Below are positions 16,465 to 26,751 of a DNA stretch of 64,000 nucleotides, piece by piece (position 1 is the stretch's first letter; the number at the start of each line of letters is the position of its first letter). A program made the position numbers and the translations under genes. The notes below the pieces were generated by a model. That model ran no database searches and was not told the origin of the DNA. It was given only the letters and a program-made list of their open reading frames with translations. Origin of the DNA: an uncultured Planctomycetota bacterium (lineage in GTDB: Bacteria > Planctomycetota > Planctomycetia > Gemmatales > HRBIN36); assembly GCA_937944855.1 (NCBI GenBank), contig CALFAY010000013.1, positions 62,001 to 126,000 on the forward strand, read 5' to 3'.

Positions 16465-16577
16465 GAAAAAAATGAAAAAATTGCATAAACCGATTCAATG
16501 CTACGATCTGCCCCAACTAAACGTTTGAATAGAGGGGATCGTCGCCCCGACTTTCAGGGGTTTTCGCTGTCCAGCCA

Positions 16578-17810
16578 TCAGCGAGATTGCATCTGCCGGG
16601 CGGTCGCTTCCGCCTTCCGCAGGACCCGCAGCAGGTTCCCGCCGAGGACCTTGAGGATTTCTTCCCGGGAGTGGCCCCGGTTGAGCAATTCCTGCGTGAT
16701 GTAAGGGAAGCAACTCACGTCTTCCAGCTGCTGCGGCGTCAGGTTGATGCCGTCGAAATCCGAGCCGAGACCGACGTGATCCACGCCAGCCACCTTGATG
16801 ATGTGCTCGATGTGGTCCACGACGTGATGCACGCTGCCGGTCGGGATCGGGTGTTCCTTCCGCCACGCCTCGAAAGCCTCCCTAACCTTGGCTTCGTCCT
16901 TGTACTGCCGTCTCAGTTGCTTCCAGACGCGGAACGCCTCGTTCGAGGCCCGGACGCCTTCCGGCAGCAGAAACCCGGGAAAGAAATTGACCATGATGAC
17001 GCCATCCTTTTCTCGCAGCAGTCGCAACACGTCGTCCGGCACGTTACGCGGATGCTCGGCCAGGGCATAGGCCGACGAATGGGACGCGATCACCGGAGCC
17101 TGGCTGACGCGGATGGCGTGCCGCATCGTCTCCGCCGAGACGTGGCTGATGTCCACCAGCATTCCCAGCCGATTCATCTCCTGCACCACCTCCTCGCCGA
17201 ACGGCGTCAGTCCGCCGTGCCGCCGTTCATCGGTGGCCGAGTCCGCCCAATCCAGCGTCACCGAATGCGTCAGCGTCATGTAACGGACGCCGAGTTGGTG
17301 ATACAGCCGCAAGACGGCCAGCGAGTTGTCGATGGAATGGCCGCCTTCGACGCCGATCAGGGACGCGATCTTGCCGGCTCGGCGGATGCGGAGGATGTCG
17401 TCGGCGGTGTCGGCCATCTCGAACACGTCTGGATAGGTCCGGACGATGCGATGAATGATGTCGATCTGTTCCAGCGTGGCCTTGACCGCCGCCGGTCTGG
17501 TGTATTCCTCCGCCTCGACATAGGCCGACCAGAACTGGGCGCCGAGGCCGCCGCGCCGCAGGCGAGGGATGTCGGTGTGCATCTTCGGCTGATAGCGACG
17601 CAGATCCAGGATGCGGAACGCACCGTCGCCTTCCTTGCGGAACTGGTAGGGCAAATCGTTGTGCCCGTCGATGACGAGGGCCTCGGCGTGAAGGGCCAGC
17701 GCTTCTTCGGACAGTTCAATCCGGCCCCGCTCTTCCCCGGCCCGGATCGGATCGAGAGATGCCGCGAAAATCATGGCAACGACCGAAAGCACCTGAGCCA
17801 GCCGGGACAT
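16578..17810 (-). CDS. Exported membrane-dipeptidase-like peptidase (family M19)
   Basis: M19 renal-dipeptidase-type enzymes use two zinc ions to cleave dipeptides, including some with D-residues. The 410-residue protein has a signal peptide ([25 protein letters not shown]), then the metal motif VIDGHNDLP (HxD), the bridging Glu in LIGVEGGHS, His in VDISHVS and [10 protein letters not shown], and Asp in VGLGSDFDG. The set is complete, so the enzyme is probably active outside the cytoplasmic membrane. The ATG at 17808-17810 follows GGAGGA. It faces away from the cytochrome-like gene and converges on mlaD-glutaredoxin. Confidence 0.9.
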   Translation of the reverse strand: MSRLAQVLSVVAMIFAASLDPIRAGEERGRIELSEEALALHAEALVIDGHNDLPYQFRKEGDGAFRILDLRRYQPKMHTDIPRLRRGGLGAQFWSAYVEAEEYTRPAAVKATLEQIDIIHRIVRTYPDVFEMADTADDILRIRRAGKIASLIGVEGGHSIDNSLAVLRLYHQLGVRYMTLTHSVTLDWADSATDERRHGGLTPFGEEVVQEMNRLGMLVDISHVSAETMRHAIRVSQAPVIASHSSAYALAEHPRNVPDDVLRLLREKDGVIMVNFFPGFLLPEGVRASNEAFRVWKQLRRQYKDEAKVREAFEAWRKEHPIPTGSVHHVVDHIEHIIKVAGVDHVGLGSDFDGINLTPQQLEDVSCFPYITQELLNRGHSREEILKVLGGNLLRVLRKAEATARQMQSR

Positions 17811-17851
17811 GCATCCTTCCTCCGAGGGGCAAAAGGCATGGGATAAGACTA

Positions 17852-17879
17852 TTGATCCCGACGGAAAACGGCTTATTGT
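17852..17879 (+). promoter_or_regulatory. Candidate promoter for the cytochrome/DUF1501 pair
   Basis: TTGATC (17852-17857), a 16-base spacer and TATTGT (17874-17879) lie in the 147-base divergent region. Each box matches consensus at four of six positions, so support is modest. It would leave a leader of about 70 bases. Confidence 0.28.
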
Positions 17880-17957
17880 GGAAAGAGAAGTGGTTGAACC
17901 CGAAGCAGCCGGGGTTCGACGGACCTGCCCGAACCATCCCTCCTGAGACGAAGCCGT

Positions 17958-20900
17958 ATGATCCGAAGCCTCGTCATCGTCCTGCTTGGCCTTGGCTGGA
18001 GTCAGCTCCTGCTCTACGCCGATCCTCCTGCTCCGTCGGCGAAGGAACCGCTCGATCCAGAACATGCCGTCAAGATGGCCCGGGGACTGGACGTGTTCAA
18101 GAAGCACGTCCGGCCCGTGCTGGTGCAGCGATGTTTGCGGTGCCACGGCGGCGAGGTGACGGAATCGGAGTTCGACCTCACCGACCGGACGCATCTGCTC
18201 AAGGGTGGCTTGGCCGGTCCAGCCATCGTGCCCGGAAACAGCCAGGCGAGTCTGCTCTTTCACGTCGTCAATCATTCCAAGAAGCCGCGGATGCCGCACA
18301 AGGAGGACAAACTGCCGCAGGAAGCGATCCAGCACATCGCCTTGTGGATCGACCTGGGCGCTCCGTTCGATAAGCCGCTGGTGGAGCGGGAAGAGGCTGT
18401 CGCCTGGACGAAACGGGTCGTGCCGCCGGAAGCTCGGCAGCACTGGTCGCTTCAGCCGTTGCGAGACGTGCAGCCGCCCAAGAACGTCGCCAACCACCCG
18501 TGGGTTCGTAACCCCATCGACCAATTCATTCTCGATCGCCTCCAGCAAGCCGGCATCGAGCCGAATCCCCTGGCCGACCGACGTCGGCTCATCCGCCAGG
18601 CCTATTTCGGCCTGCTCGGTCTGCCGCCGAGTCCGGAGGACGTCGAAGCCTTCGTCAACGATCCCGCTCCCGATGCCTACGAGAGACTGCTGGACCGCCT
18701 GCTGGCCAGTCAACATTATGGCGAGCGCTGGGCGAGGCATTGGCTGGACGTGGCCCGCTTCGCCGAGAGCCACGGCTTCGAGCACGACTACGACCGGCCG
18801 ACGGCGTATCACTACCGCGATTTCGTCATTCAGGCGCTCAACGACGATTTGCCCTACGACGTGTTCGTGCGCTGGCAAATTGCCGGGGACGAACTGGCCC
18901 CCAACAACAAGCTCGCCCTCATGGCCACCGGATTTCTCGCCGCCGGGGTCCACAGCACGCAGATCACCAAGAACGAGGTCGAGAAGCATCGTTACGACGA
19001 ACTGGACGACATGCTGGCGACGACCGGCTCGGCCATGCTCGGCCTGACCCTCGGCTGCGCTCGCTGCCACGACCACAAGTACGATCCCATCCCCCAGCGG
19101 GATTACTATCAGATGCTTTCGGCTTTCACGACGACGGTGCGCAGCGAGATTGATCTCGACCTGGATCCGGAGGGCTATCGGCAGGCCAGGGCGAAATTCG
19201 ATGCCGAGCACGCTCCGTATCAAGCCGCCGTGGATGCGTTTGTCCGCGATCACTTGCCGAGCCGGTTGGCGGCATGGGAAACCTCGTCGGCGAGCGCGGC
19301 ATACCGCGAAGGGCAGGTCTGGGTAGTCCTGGAACCCACGGACCTGAAGTCGGAAGGCGGGGCCAAGCTGACGCTGCGGCCGGATGGTTCGGTCTTCGCC
19401 GAGGGCAACAACGCTCAGTTCGACACCTATTCCGTGACCGCCAAGGCGACGTTGAACGAGATTCGCGGCTTCCGGCTGGAGGTCCTGGCCGATCCAAAAC
19501 TGCCCAAGGGAGGACCAGGTCGGGCCGGCAACGGCAATTTCGCTTTGTCCGATCTCCGCGTCGAGGTCCTGTCCGAGATCAGCGGCAACAACGAGAGCAG
19601 GCCGGTTGTTCTGACCCGACCACGGGCCAGCTTCGAGCAGAAGGGGCTGCCGGTGGCTCACATCGTTGACGGGGATGCGAAATCGGCTTGGGCGGTCGAT
19701 CCGCTGTTCGGCAAGGACAACGCGGCCGCGGTCGAATGTGGCGAGCCGATCACGGACGCCATCGGCAAGGGCATTCGTTTCACGCTCCATTTCAACAACA
19801 ACACCGGACACAATCTCGGGCGGTTCCGATTGGCCGTCACCTCGGCGGAATACCTCGACCTCAGGGCCGACAGCATTCCCGCGGATGTTCGTCGCATTCT
19901 GCTGACCGCTTCCGAGCAACGGAACGACGCTGAACGACAGAAACTTCTCGCTTGGTACGGGGACCGGGATGCGGAACTGCAACGGCTTCGACAGGCGGCT
20001 GCCGAGCATCTGAAAAAAGCCCCCAAGCCGAAGATCGTCAAAGCGCTGATCTCGACCGAAGGCCTGCCCGCCGTTCGGCTGCATACGCAGGGCGAGGATT
20101 TCTTCCCGGAAACGTACTTTCTCCGCCGGGGCGATCCGGCCCAGAAGGAGGGCGTCGCTCCGCTGGGCTTTTTGCAGGTGCTGACCCGGACGGACAAACC
20201 GGAGGAGCGCTGGCCCGTGCAGCCGCCCCCGGGTTCGCGCACGTCGTTCCGTCGCAAGGCCCTGGCCGATTGGCTCACCGACGTCGAATGCGGTGCGGGA
20301 CACCTTCTGGCGAGGGTCATCGTCAACCGCCTCTGGCAGCACCACATGGGCCGCGGCATCGTCGCCACGGTCAACGACTTCGGCACTCGCGGCGACCCGC
20401 CCACGCATCCCGAACTGCTCGACTGGCTGGCCGCCGAACTGATCCGCAACGGTTGGAAACTCAAGCCGATGCACAAACTCATCATGTCCAGCGCGACCTA
20501 CATGCAGAGCACGGCCCATGATCCGGCCAAGGCGGCCAGGGACCCGGACAATCGGCTGTTGTGGCGGCGGCCCATGCGTCGCCTCGAAGGCGAGATCATC
20601 CGTGACGCCATGCTCGCCCTCAGTGGTCAGATGGATACTCGCCTGTTTGGTCCGGGAACGCTCGATCCCAACAGCAGACGCCGCAGCATCTATTTCACGG
20701 TCAAACGCAGCCAGCTGATGCCGATGATGGTCGTCTTCGACGCCCCAGAAGCCCTCGTGAGCATCGGTGAGAGGCCGACCACGACCATCGCTCCGCAAGC
20801 GCTTCTGTTGATGAACAATCCGCAGGTGCGGAATTACGCCCACGGCTTCGCCAGGCGTCTGCTGGCAACCGAGCAAGCCACCTGGAGTGAAGTAGTGCGA

Positions 20901-21083
20901 CAGGGCTACCGTGCCGCTCTGGGACGAGAGCCGGAGGCCGAAGAGCAGCAAGCGTCCGAAGCCTTCCTGCAACGGCAACTGGAAAGCTATCTGGCTGAGG
21001 GTAAGACCCAAGCCCGACATCTGGCGGTCACGGACTTTTGCCAGGTTCTGTTCTGCATGAATGAGTTCGTGTATGCGGACTGA
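17958..21083 (+). CDS. Planctomycete cytochrome protein (PSCyt1-DUF1549-DUF1553)
   Basis: A 1041-residue exported protein of a family greatly expanded in planctomycetes. The order is a signal peptide (to about residue 21), a PSCyt1 cytochrome c-like domain with the heme motif CLRCH (Cys59, Cys62, His63), a DUF1549 domain (starting near [13 protein letters not shown] and including [16 protein letters not shown], a second CxxCH), a middle beta-rich domain, and a DUF1553 (PSD1) domain near the C-terminus ([40 protein letters not shown]). Function is unproven; a role with the DUF1501 partner in polysaccharide or sulfated-compound breakdown is often proposed. It is followed by the DUF1501 gene after 45 bases, the usual pairing. 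Confidence 0.92.
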   Translation: MIRSLVIVLLGLGWSQLLLYADPPAPSAKEPLDPEHAVKMARGLDVFKKHVRPVLVQRCLRCHGGEVTESEFDLTDRTHLLKGGLAGPAIVPGNSQASLLFHVVNHSKKPRMPHKEDKLPQEAIQHIALWIDLGAPFDKPLVEREEAVAWTKRVVPPEARQHWSLQPLRDVQPPKNVANHPWVRNPIDQFILDRLQQAGIEPNPLADRRRLIRQAYFGLLGLPPSPEDVEAFVNDPAPDAYERLLDRLLASQHYGERWARHWLDVARFAESHGFEHDYDRPTAYHYRDFVIQALNDDLPYDVFVRWQIAGDELAPNNKLALMATGFLAAGVHSTQITKNEVEKHRYDELDDMLATTGSAMLGLTLGCARCHDHKYDPIPQRDYYQMLSAFTTTVRSEIDLDLDPEGYRQARAKFDAEHAPYQAAVDAFVRDHLPSRLAAWETSSASAAYREGQVWVVLEPTDLKSEGGAKLTLRPDGSVFAEGNNAQFDTYSVTAKATLNEIRGFRLEVLADPKLPKGGPGRAGNGNFALSDLRVEVLSEISGNNESRPVVLTRPRASFEQKGLPVAHIVDGDAKSAWAVDPLFGKDNAAAVECGEPITDAIGKGIRFTLHFNNNTGHNLGRFRLAVTSAEYLDLRADSIPADVRRILLTASEQRNDAERQKLLAWYGDRDAELQRLRQAAAEHLKKAPKPKIVKALISTEGLPAVRLHTQGEDFFPETYFLRRGDPAQKEGVAPLGFLQVLTRTDKPEERWPVQPPPGSRTSFRRKALADWLTDVECGAGHLLARVIVNRLWQHHMGRGIVATVNDFGTRGDPPTHPELLDWLAAELIRNGWKLKPMHKLIMSSATYMQSTAHDPAKAARDPDNRLLWRRPMRRLEGEIIRDAMLALSGQMDTRLFGPGTLDPNSRRRSIYFTVKRSQLMPMMVVFDAPEALVSIGERPTTTIAPQALLLMNNPQVRNYAHGFARRLLATEQATWSEVVRQGYRAALGREPEAEEQQASEAFLQRQLESYLAEGKTQARHLAVTDFCQVLFCMNEFVYAD

Positions 21084-21128
21084 TTCGAGGTCGGTCACGG
21101 CCTTGATTGGCATGAGGGGAAAACGCAT

Positions 21129-22595
21129 ATGCCCGACCGTATTCCCGCGTTCTTCGCGCCGCCGTCGCCTGCCTACCCGAGCCGCCGCCAGTTCCTGGCC
21201 CGGGCCGGCAACGGCTTCGGCCTGATCGCTTTGGCCAGCTTGTTGGAGCAACAAGGGCTTCTGGCGTCGGGAGGCTATCGCAATCCGCTGGCCCCCAAGC
21301 CCGGCCATTTCCCCGCCAAGGCCAAGGCGGTCATCTGGCTGTTCATGAACGGCGGACCAAGCCAGGTCGATACCTGGGATTACAAGCCCGAACTCGCCAA
21401 GGTGGACGGCAAGGACCTGCCCGGCTTCGACAAGCACACTGGCTTTTTCGCCGATCAGGTCGGTCCGCTGATGAAGTCGCCGTTCAAGTTCGAGCGGCAC
21501 GGGCAGAGCGGGACCTGGGTGTCAGAACTGTTCCCGCACATGGCCCGGCACGTGGACAAGATGGCCTTCATCTACTCGTGCTGGACCGATTCCAACAACC
21601 ATTCCCCGGCCCTGTTCAAGATCAACACCGGCATGAGCCGCATGGGCTTCCCCTGCCTGGGTTCCTGGGTCACCTACGGTCTGGGTACCGAGAGCCAGAA
21701 CTTGCCCGCGTTCGTGGTCATGTATGACACTCTGGGCCGCGGCATTCCCAAGGGACACTCGCAGAACTGGGGTGCGGGCTTCCTACCCAGCATTTATCAG
21801 GGCACGGCCTTGAAGCCGCAGGGACAGCCCATTGAAGACCTGGTCCGGCCAGCCGAGATGTCTCCCGTCCAGCAGCGGGCACAATTGGACCTGCTCAATC
21901 AGCTCAACCGCCGTCATGCCGAGCAGAATCCAGCAGAGGCCGACCTGGCCGCCCGCATAGAGTCGTTTGAACTGGCCTACCGCATGCAGATGGCCGCGCC
22001 GGAAGCCCTCGACGTGGACCGCGAACCGCAACTGGTGCAGCGGCTGTACGGCCTCGACAATCCCAAGTGCAGCCACTTCGCCCGGCAGTGTCTGATTGCC
22101 CGCCGGCTGGTTGAGCGCGGCGTCCGGTTCGTGCAGATCTATAGCGGCGGCATGGAGAATCAGTTGAGTTGGGACGGGCACATCGACATCAAGGGCAATC
22201 ACAGCGGCTTCGCTCTGGAAACCGATCAGCCCATCGCCGGCCTGCTCCAGGACCTCGAAACCCGCGGGCTGCTCGATTCGACGCTGGTGATCTGGGGCGG
22301 CGAGTTCGGCCGCCTGCCGGTGTCGCAGAAAGGCGACAAGCCGGGACGCGATCATAACCCGCACGCTTTCACCGTCTGGCTGGCGGGCGGCGGGGTCAAG
22401 GGCGGCGTCCAGCACGGAGCCACTGATGAGATCGGCTTCAAGGCCGCCGTGGACCGCGTCAGCGTCCACGACTTGCACGCTACGATTCTGCATCTGCTCG
22501 GCCTGGATCACAAACGCCTGACTTATCGCTACAGCGGCCGCGATTTCCGGCTCACCGACGTGCATGGAAACGTGGTAACGAGCATCCTGGCGTAA
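21129..22595 (+). CDS. DUF1501 protein (alkaline phosphatase/sulfatase-like), Tat-exported
   Basis: A 488-residue DUF1501 protein of the alkaline phosphatase-like fold, the standard partner of PSCyt1/DUF1549/DUF1553 proteins in planctomycetes. The N-terminus carries a twin-arginine signal ([20 protein letters not shown]). Typical segments are [20 protein letters not shown], the [14 protein letters not shown] region, [17 protein letters not shown] and [14 protein letters not shown], with [17 protein letters not shown]. Substrate is not known. The stop lies five bases from the stop of the convergent LptD-like gene. Confidence 0.92.
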   Translation: MPDRIPAFFAPPSPAYPSRRQFLARAGNGFGLIALASLLEQQGLLASGGYRNPLAPKPGHFPAKAKAVIWLFMNGGPSQVDTWDYKPELAKVDGKDLPGFDKHTGFFADQVGPLMKSPFKFERHGQSGTWVSELFPHMARHVDKMAFIYSCWTDSNNHSPALFKINTGMSRMGFPCLGSWVTYGLGTESQNLPAFVVMYDTLGRGIPKGHSQNWGAGFLPSIYQGTALKPQGQPIEDLVRPAEMSPVQQRAQLDLLNQLNRRHAEQNPAEADLAARIESFELAYRMQMAAPEALDVDREPQLVQRLYGLDNPKCSHFARQCLIARRLVERGVRFVQIYSGGMENQLSWDGHIDIKGNHSGFALETDQPIAGLLQDLETRGLLDSTLVIWGGEFGRLPVSQKGDKPGRDHNPHAFTVWLAGGGVKGGVQHGATDEIGFKAAVDRVSVHDLHATILHLLGLDHKRLTYRYSGRDFRLTDVHGNVVTSILA

Positions 22596-22600
22596 GCGAC

Positions 22601-25600
22601 TCAGCGTTGGCTGAGCAATCCGCCTCCGGCGGTGCCGAGGCCCAACCCGCTGCGCTTGCCCAGGCCGCTGCCGGCCAGCGACGGAATGATCTCGAAGATC
22701 ACCCCGAAGTTCTTCTGAAGCGGCTGATAGGTGAAGCCGAAGCTGACCTGGATGTCCGAACCGACCCGCGTCAGCACCAGGGCGTTGCCCAGGTTCTGAT
22801 TGTCACCAAAGTCGTAAGTCGTGGTGAAGGCCCCAAACCACTTGTCGTTGAAAGCATAGCGGCTGCTGAGCACCACCGCCGCGGTGCCCACCGGCTCGAT
22901 GCCCACGAAACCGAAATAGAACTGCACCCGTTCCGGTCGGTCGAGGAAAACGCCGAGGTTGAAGTAGCGTGCTCCATCCTCGAACGGATCGACCCAGCCG
23001 GTGCTCGTGATGGCCGTCCGGTCGCCGATGTTCCAGACGTAATCGTAACGCAGGAACGCGAACGGATGGCCGAAGTTGTCCCGATCCGCCTCCGGAAACC
23101 AGGTCGCTTCCACGTTGAGCGTCATCCAGTCAAGGATGTGCTCGCGGCCGGGAAAGCCCCGCTTCGTCTGCCACCGCTGCTGCACGCCGAAACGGAGCGA
23201 GTGCAGATCGTCGAGGTTTTCCACGTTCCAGATCAGCCCCCGGCGTAAGGCGTACAGCTGCGGATCGAAGATCGGCGACGAAGCCAACAGCCGTTGGGGG
23301 CTTCCGTCGGGAGCGGTCAGCAGCCGCAAGGCACGCAGATCGCGCCGTGCCTGATCAGTGGCGTCATCGTCCAGCCGATCCAGCGGCACCAGTTCCCGAA
23401 AGGCCACGTCGGACACGAAGTAGCCGTAGTCGGCATGAAACAGGATCTTGTGGGCAATGCCGTTGACATTGAACAAGGCGCTGGCGATGTCCGGATAAAC
23501 GGCCGTAAAGGGAATGCCGGCCCGCACGCCGCCGCCTCCGTACAGCCGGGCCGTGCCGTTGTCCTCCGCCAGCGTTTCCGACCAGTAAGAGACATCGAAC
23601 ACGCCATAGGGGACGACACTGAACGGTCCCAGTTGCAGCGGCAGATCGAGTTCCTGCCATAGATCGAGCCGGGCCAGGTCGATCCGCGGGTTGAGCGGAT
23701 AGTCGGTCGAAGGCGGCAGCAGGCGGAAGCGGGCGAATTCATCCGGCACAGGCTGATTGAAAAAGATCGGGTTGATGTCGCTGGTCGGATGGAAGTTGGC
23801 CCATCCGGCGCTGGCATGGACGAAGTACGTCAAGCGGTCGAAGAACGAATGCCCGATCAGGTAGCCGTTCAGTCTCGGCAACCAGGCCGTCTCCGTGACC
23901 CACGGCCGGATGTGCGGCTGGACGTTGATCGTCCACGCCCAGTCGTCCACCTGCTGTTGCACCCACAGGTAGGTTTCCTGATTCGGATCGTTGTCGAACT
24001 CACGCTTGTAATACTGCTCGAGGAAGTTGCGGTCGCTCAGGTACGAGACCTGGGCCAAGACGGTGAAATCCTCACCGAGTTCCTGGCGATGCCGGGCGAG
24101 GAACCGGCCGCGCCACGGATCGAGAATGTCGAACGTCCGCGGGCCGCCGAGGATGTCCGTCTCGGCGTTGTCGTAAAGGCCGTAGCCGCGGATCTCGGTG
24201 CTGTACGCCCCCGGAATGCCGAAGAGGCCGACGCCCTTGGTCAGGAACTGCGAGCCGAGGGCCGGTCCGCGTCGGCTGAAATAGTCGGTTTCCAGCGTCC
24301 ACTTCGTGTTGGGTGGAGCGGAAGCGCCAACCAGCTGAAAGATGTCCCAGTCGAGCATCAGCCCCACGCCGAAGACGCGGTCGGTGCGGAAGCGGACCTG
24401 TTCCAGGGGGCCGAGCGGATCACGGAGGTCGCCTTCCAGATGCGGCACATAGAAGAACGGCACATCGAAGGCCCGCAGCGTCACGTCGTCGGCGGTGGCC
24501 CACAGCTGCGTCAGCATCGCCGGTTGGCCGGTGATCGGATCCACCAGCGGACGGCCGAACCATCCTCGGGCCGGTACCTTGCGTTCCTCGACCGTCGCCC
24601 GTTCCGCCTTGACGGTCAGATCGGGATCGGAAGGCAGCCGGCTGGCGTAGAGCAAAGCGTGGTCGGCCTCGAAACGGCCTTCGGCCATCTGACGGATTTC
24701 CTTGGCCCGGACGTGGATCGTCTCCGGCAGCTTGGGAACGCGGACGGCGATCTCGGCATTGACGAGCAGCGCAACATTGCGCTGCACGTCGTAGAAGACC
24801 TCGTCGGCTTTGAGCATGCGGGTGATCCCGGCGTCGGGACCTTTCAGAGTCGCCTGCCGAATCTCGACATGGCCTTCGAGGTAGATTTCGACCTGCTCCC
24901 GCGTCGGCTCGCCCCGGTCGATGCCCTGCAACAGCCTTTGGCCGTCCAGGCCGCGCGTCCAGATCACCGCCCGATCCGTGCTGATGTCCACCAGGCCGAT
25001 GCCGAGGATGTCCTCGATGGTGATCGTCACTCCGCCGGTGACGATGGCCGCCTGTTCGCCGTCGATCTGTCGGAACTCGGTGCGATAGCCGGTCGAAAAA
25101 CGCGGCGTGATCAGGATGCGCCTCGGCCGGTCGGTCGAAAATGGCGTCGGGCCTGGCAGTTCGGAATCGGGTACCGGCTCGGGCCGCTCGAGCTGGGTCG
25201 GAATGACTTCGACGACGCGCATCTTGCCCGGAGCCGGCAGCGCAACATTCTCTGAAACCGTGGAGGCGGCTTCCATGCGCTGCCGAAGCAGGCTTTGCCG
25301 CTCCCTGACCGCAGCCAGGTACAGTGGGTCGTCGGCTGCCGGAGCAGTGATCCGACGCCGATCCTTCAGTCGAACTTCTTCTGCGGTCAGGAGTTCCAGA
25401 AAGGTTCTGTCTTCCCGGCGACGTCGTCCCAGATCGTCCGTCTGTACGACGTTTTCGCCGTAAAGCATCACCCGGACAGGCTTTTCGCGGCTGGCTTCGC
25501 CCAGTTCGACCCAAGCCGCAGCCCGGTCCATGCTCCAGCGCAACAAACCTTGTTTCACCGTGACCGGACCACGCAACAAAATCACCTGATAGTTGCCCTC

Positions 25601-25789
25601 GGTCCAGACCACCGACTCGGAGCCGCCCAGCATGATCGGCCGGGTTGGATCGGAGGAAACAACTGCTTGTTGAGCTTGAAGTTGCGCTGCGACAAGGAAG
25701 CCGAGCAGCAGGCCCACGGCCCTGAGCATCGCCAGTCCGCAGTTGACCAAACGGCGTAGACCCACCGCCAAACCCCGGCTGAAGCGCAA
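22601..25789 (-). CDS. LptD/OstA-like outer membrane assembly protein
   Basis: A 1062-residue protein that fits the LptD type. It has an N-terminal signal sequence (hydrophobic AVGLLLGFLVAAQLQAQ), then beta-jelly-roll OstA/LptA-like repeats (LRGPVTVKQGLLRWSMDRA, AIVTGGVTITIEDILG, AVIWTRGLDGQ, EIYLEGHVEIRQA), and a C-terminal half of alternating aromatic strands that looks like a large beta barrel (for example TTTYDFGDNQNLGNALVLTR). LptD inserts lipopolysaccharide into the outer leaflet. With lpxD and lpxI in the same window this is a sensible role, but the partner LptE is not seen. The TTG start at 25789 has a poor ribosome binding site; an in-frame ATG at 25729 (MLRAVGLLLGF) is an equally good choice. 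Confidence 0.7.
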   Translation of the reverse strand: MRFSRGLAVGLRRLVNCGLAMLRAVGLLLGFLVAAQLQAQQAVVSSDPTRPIMLGGSESVVWTEGNYQVILLRGPVTVKQGLLRWSMDRAAAWVELGEASREKPVRVMLYGENVVQTDDLGRRRREDRTFLELLTAEEVRLKDRRRITAPAADDPLYLAAVRERQSLLRQRMEAASTVSENVALPAPGKMRVVEVIPTQLERPEPVPDSELPGPTPFSTDRPRRILITPRFSTGYRTEFRQIDGEQAAIVTGGVTITIEDILGIGLVDISTDRAVIWTRGLDGQRLLQGIDRGEPTREQVEIYLEGHVEIRQATLKGPDAGITRMLKADEVFYDVQRNVALLVNAEIAVRVPKLPETIHVRAKEIRQMAEGRFEADHALLYASRLPSDPDLTVKAERATVEERKVPARGWFGRPLVDPITGQPAMLTQLWATADDVTLRAFDVPFFYVPHLEGDLRDPLGPLEQVRFRTDRVFGVGLMLDWDIFQLVGASAPPNTKWTLETDYFSRRGPALGSQFLTKGVGLFGIPGAYSTEIRGYGLYDNAETDILGGPRTFDILDPWRGRFLARHRQELGEDFTVLAQVSYLSDRNFLEQYYKREFDNDPNQETYLWVQQQVDDWAWTINVQPHIRPWVTETAWLPRLNGYLIGHSFFDRLTYFVHASAGWANFHPTSDINPIFFNQPVPDEFARFRLLPPSTDYPLNPRIDLARLDLWQELDLPLQLGPFSVVPYGVFDVSYWSETLAEDNGTARLYGGGGVRAGIPFTAVYPDIASALFNVNGIAHKILFHADYGYFVSDVAFRELVPLDRLDDDATDQARRDLRALRLLTAPDGSPQRLLASSPIFDPQLYALRRGLIWNVENLDDLHSLRFGVQQRWQTKRGFPGREHILDWMTLNVEATWFPEADRDNFGHPFAFLRYDYVWNIGDRTAITSTGWVDPFEDGARYFNLGVFLDRPERVQFYFGFVGIEPVGTAAVVLSSRYAFNDKWFGAFTTTYDFGDNQNLGNALVLTRVGSDIQVSFGFTYQPLQKNFGVIFEIIPSLAGSGLGKRSGLGLGTAGGGLLSQR

Positions 25790-26403
25790 CCTCTTTCGCC
25801 ATTAACGCCGACTTCCAAGGGCGGCGGATGATACGGGGCGAACCTGACCTGTCAAGCCGAGGTCGCAGCAGCGCACGTTCCGCAAGCTGCCTTGTCATAA
25901 AGACTTCCTCACCGCTCCACGACCGGCTAAGCCGAGGCGAGCTTGCCGCGCAACATTTTCTCACAGCATCCCCTTGAGTTTTTCCACGCAAATCCCAAGG
26001 GAAGCGGTCCAGGCGGCGCAACATCTTCGCCCCGCTCCGTTCTTCCCACGGCGGGGGCCGGTTCTGGCTCCGCGCACCGCATCTGCATCCGGAGACGGCC
26101 CGGTACCGAGGGGCAAAAGAGGGTATTGCATGGCTTATTGTGCATATGTGCATGAACCAGCCGGAAGGTCGGTCGCGAAGCAGCGGGAAGCAGACGGCCC
26201 AATCTGCTCAGTCCGCAGATTCAGCCCAGGCGATACAACCGTTCCTGTCGGAGCAAACTTCTCGTCGGTTCAGACGGGCTGGACCGTTTCCTTCCGCCGA
26301 GTATAACCTACGCTTCTTTCCGAACCCATCGGTCGCCCGTGTGTACGGTCGGCAGCGGCGGTGCTCTCGGGAGGAGCGACACGAAAGGCATGGAGGGGTG
26401 GTC
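25790..26403 (+). other. 614-base intergenic region between the LptD-like gene and the small membrane protein
   Basis: This is the longest gap in the window. Reading frames through it are Arg/Pro/Ser-rich and look non-coding. A 6-base inverted repeat (CCCTTG at 25971-25976 with CAAGGG at 25996-26001) has no T-tract. A TATAAC at 26302-26307 could be a -10 box for the downstream gene, but no good -35 box lies 16-18 bases before it. No tRNA or terminator is visible. It must hold the promoters of both flanking genes. Confidence 0.5.
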
Positions 26404-26748
26404 ATGAAGAATCTGCTGGCACTTCTGGCCCTGGTCGTGATCGTCGTCCTGGTCGTCGGCTACTTTCTGAACTGGTACAGCGTTGTCGGCATCGAGAACC
26501 AGAGCGGGGGGCACCGCCTCCAGATCGACGTCAACACGGACAAGATCAAGGCCGACCTGCGGCGGGGCAAAGAGAAGCTCAAGGAGACCTTCGAGGACTT
26601 CCAGGACCTCTCCGAACACGCCAAGACACCGGCCGAGATGCCCGCCTGGCCCAAGACCAACGGCGAGAAGTCGGCCCCCAAAAGCGAGGCACCACCGGAT
26701 AACACTTCCGATCCCGCCAAGCTCAAGATTCCGCCAATTCCGTTCTGA
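26404..26748 (+). CDS. Small membrane-anchored protein of unknown function
   Basis: A 114-residue protein with one N-terminal hydrophobic segment (MKNLLALLALVVIVVLVVGY) and an extracytoplasmic or cytoplasmic soluble part. The segment after the helix (INVDTDK-like: LQIDVNTDKIKADLRRGKE) is helical and charged, and the tail is rich in Pro, Lys and Ser. I chose the ATG at 26404 because GGAGG precedes it; the same frame is open 264 bases further upstream, but that stretch looks non-coding. No family is recognised. It ends four bases before the GspK-like gene, which runs the other way. Confidence 0.65.
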   Translation: MKNLLALLALVVIVVLVVGYFLNWYSVVGIENQSGGHRLQIDVNTDKIKADLRRGKEKLKETFEDFQDLSEHAKTPAEMPAWPKTNGEKSAPKSEAPPDNTSDPAKLKIPPIPF

Positions 26749-26751
26749 GAC

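Noticed and set aside
16578-21500. Minus-strand reading frame of 1640 residues across the cytochrome-like gene
   Set aside because: Only its last 410 codons (16578-17810) are a real gene, the M19 dipeptidase. The rest is antisense to a clear PSCyt1/DUF1549/DUF1553 gene and has no family features.
22600-22615. Six-base-pair hairpin between the convergent DUF1501 and LptD-like genes
   Set aside because: It has no T-tract on either strand and overlaps the coding end; too weak to call a terminator.
26140-26403. Upstream extension of the small membrane protein
   Set aside because: The added residues are Ser/Arg/Gln-rich and would place the membrane segment in the middle; the ATG at 26404 has a good ribosome binding site.
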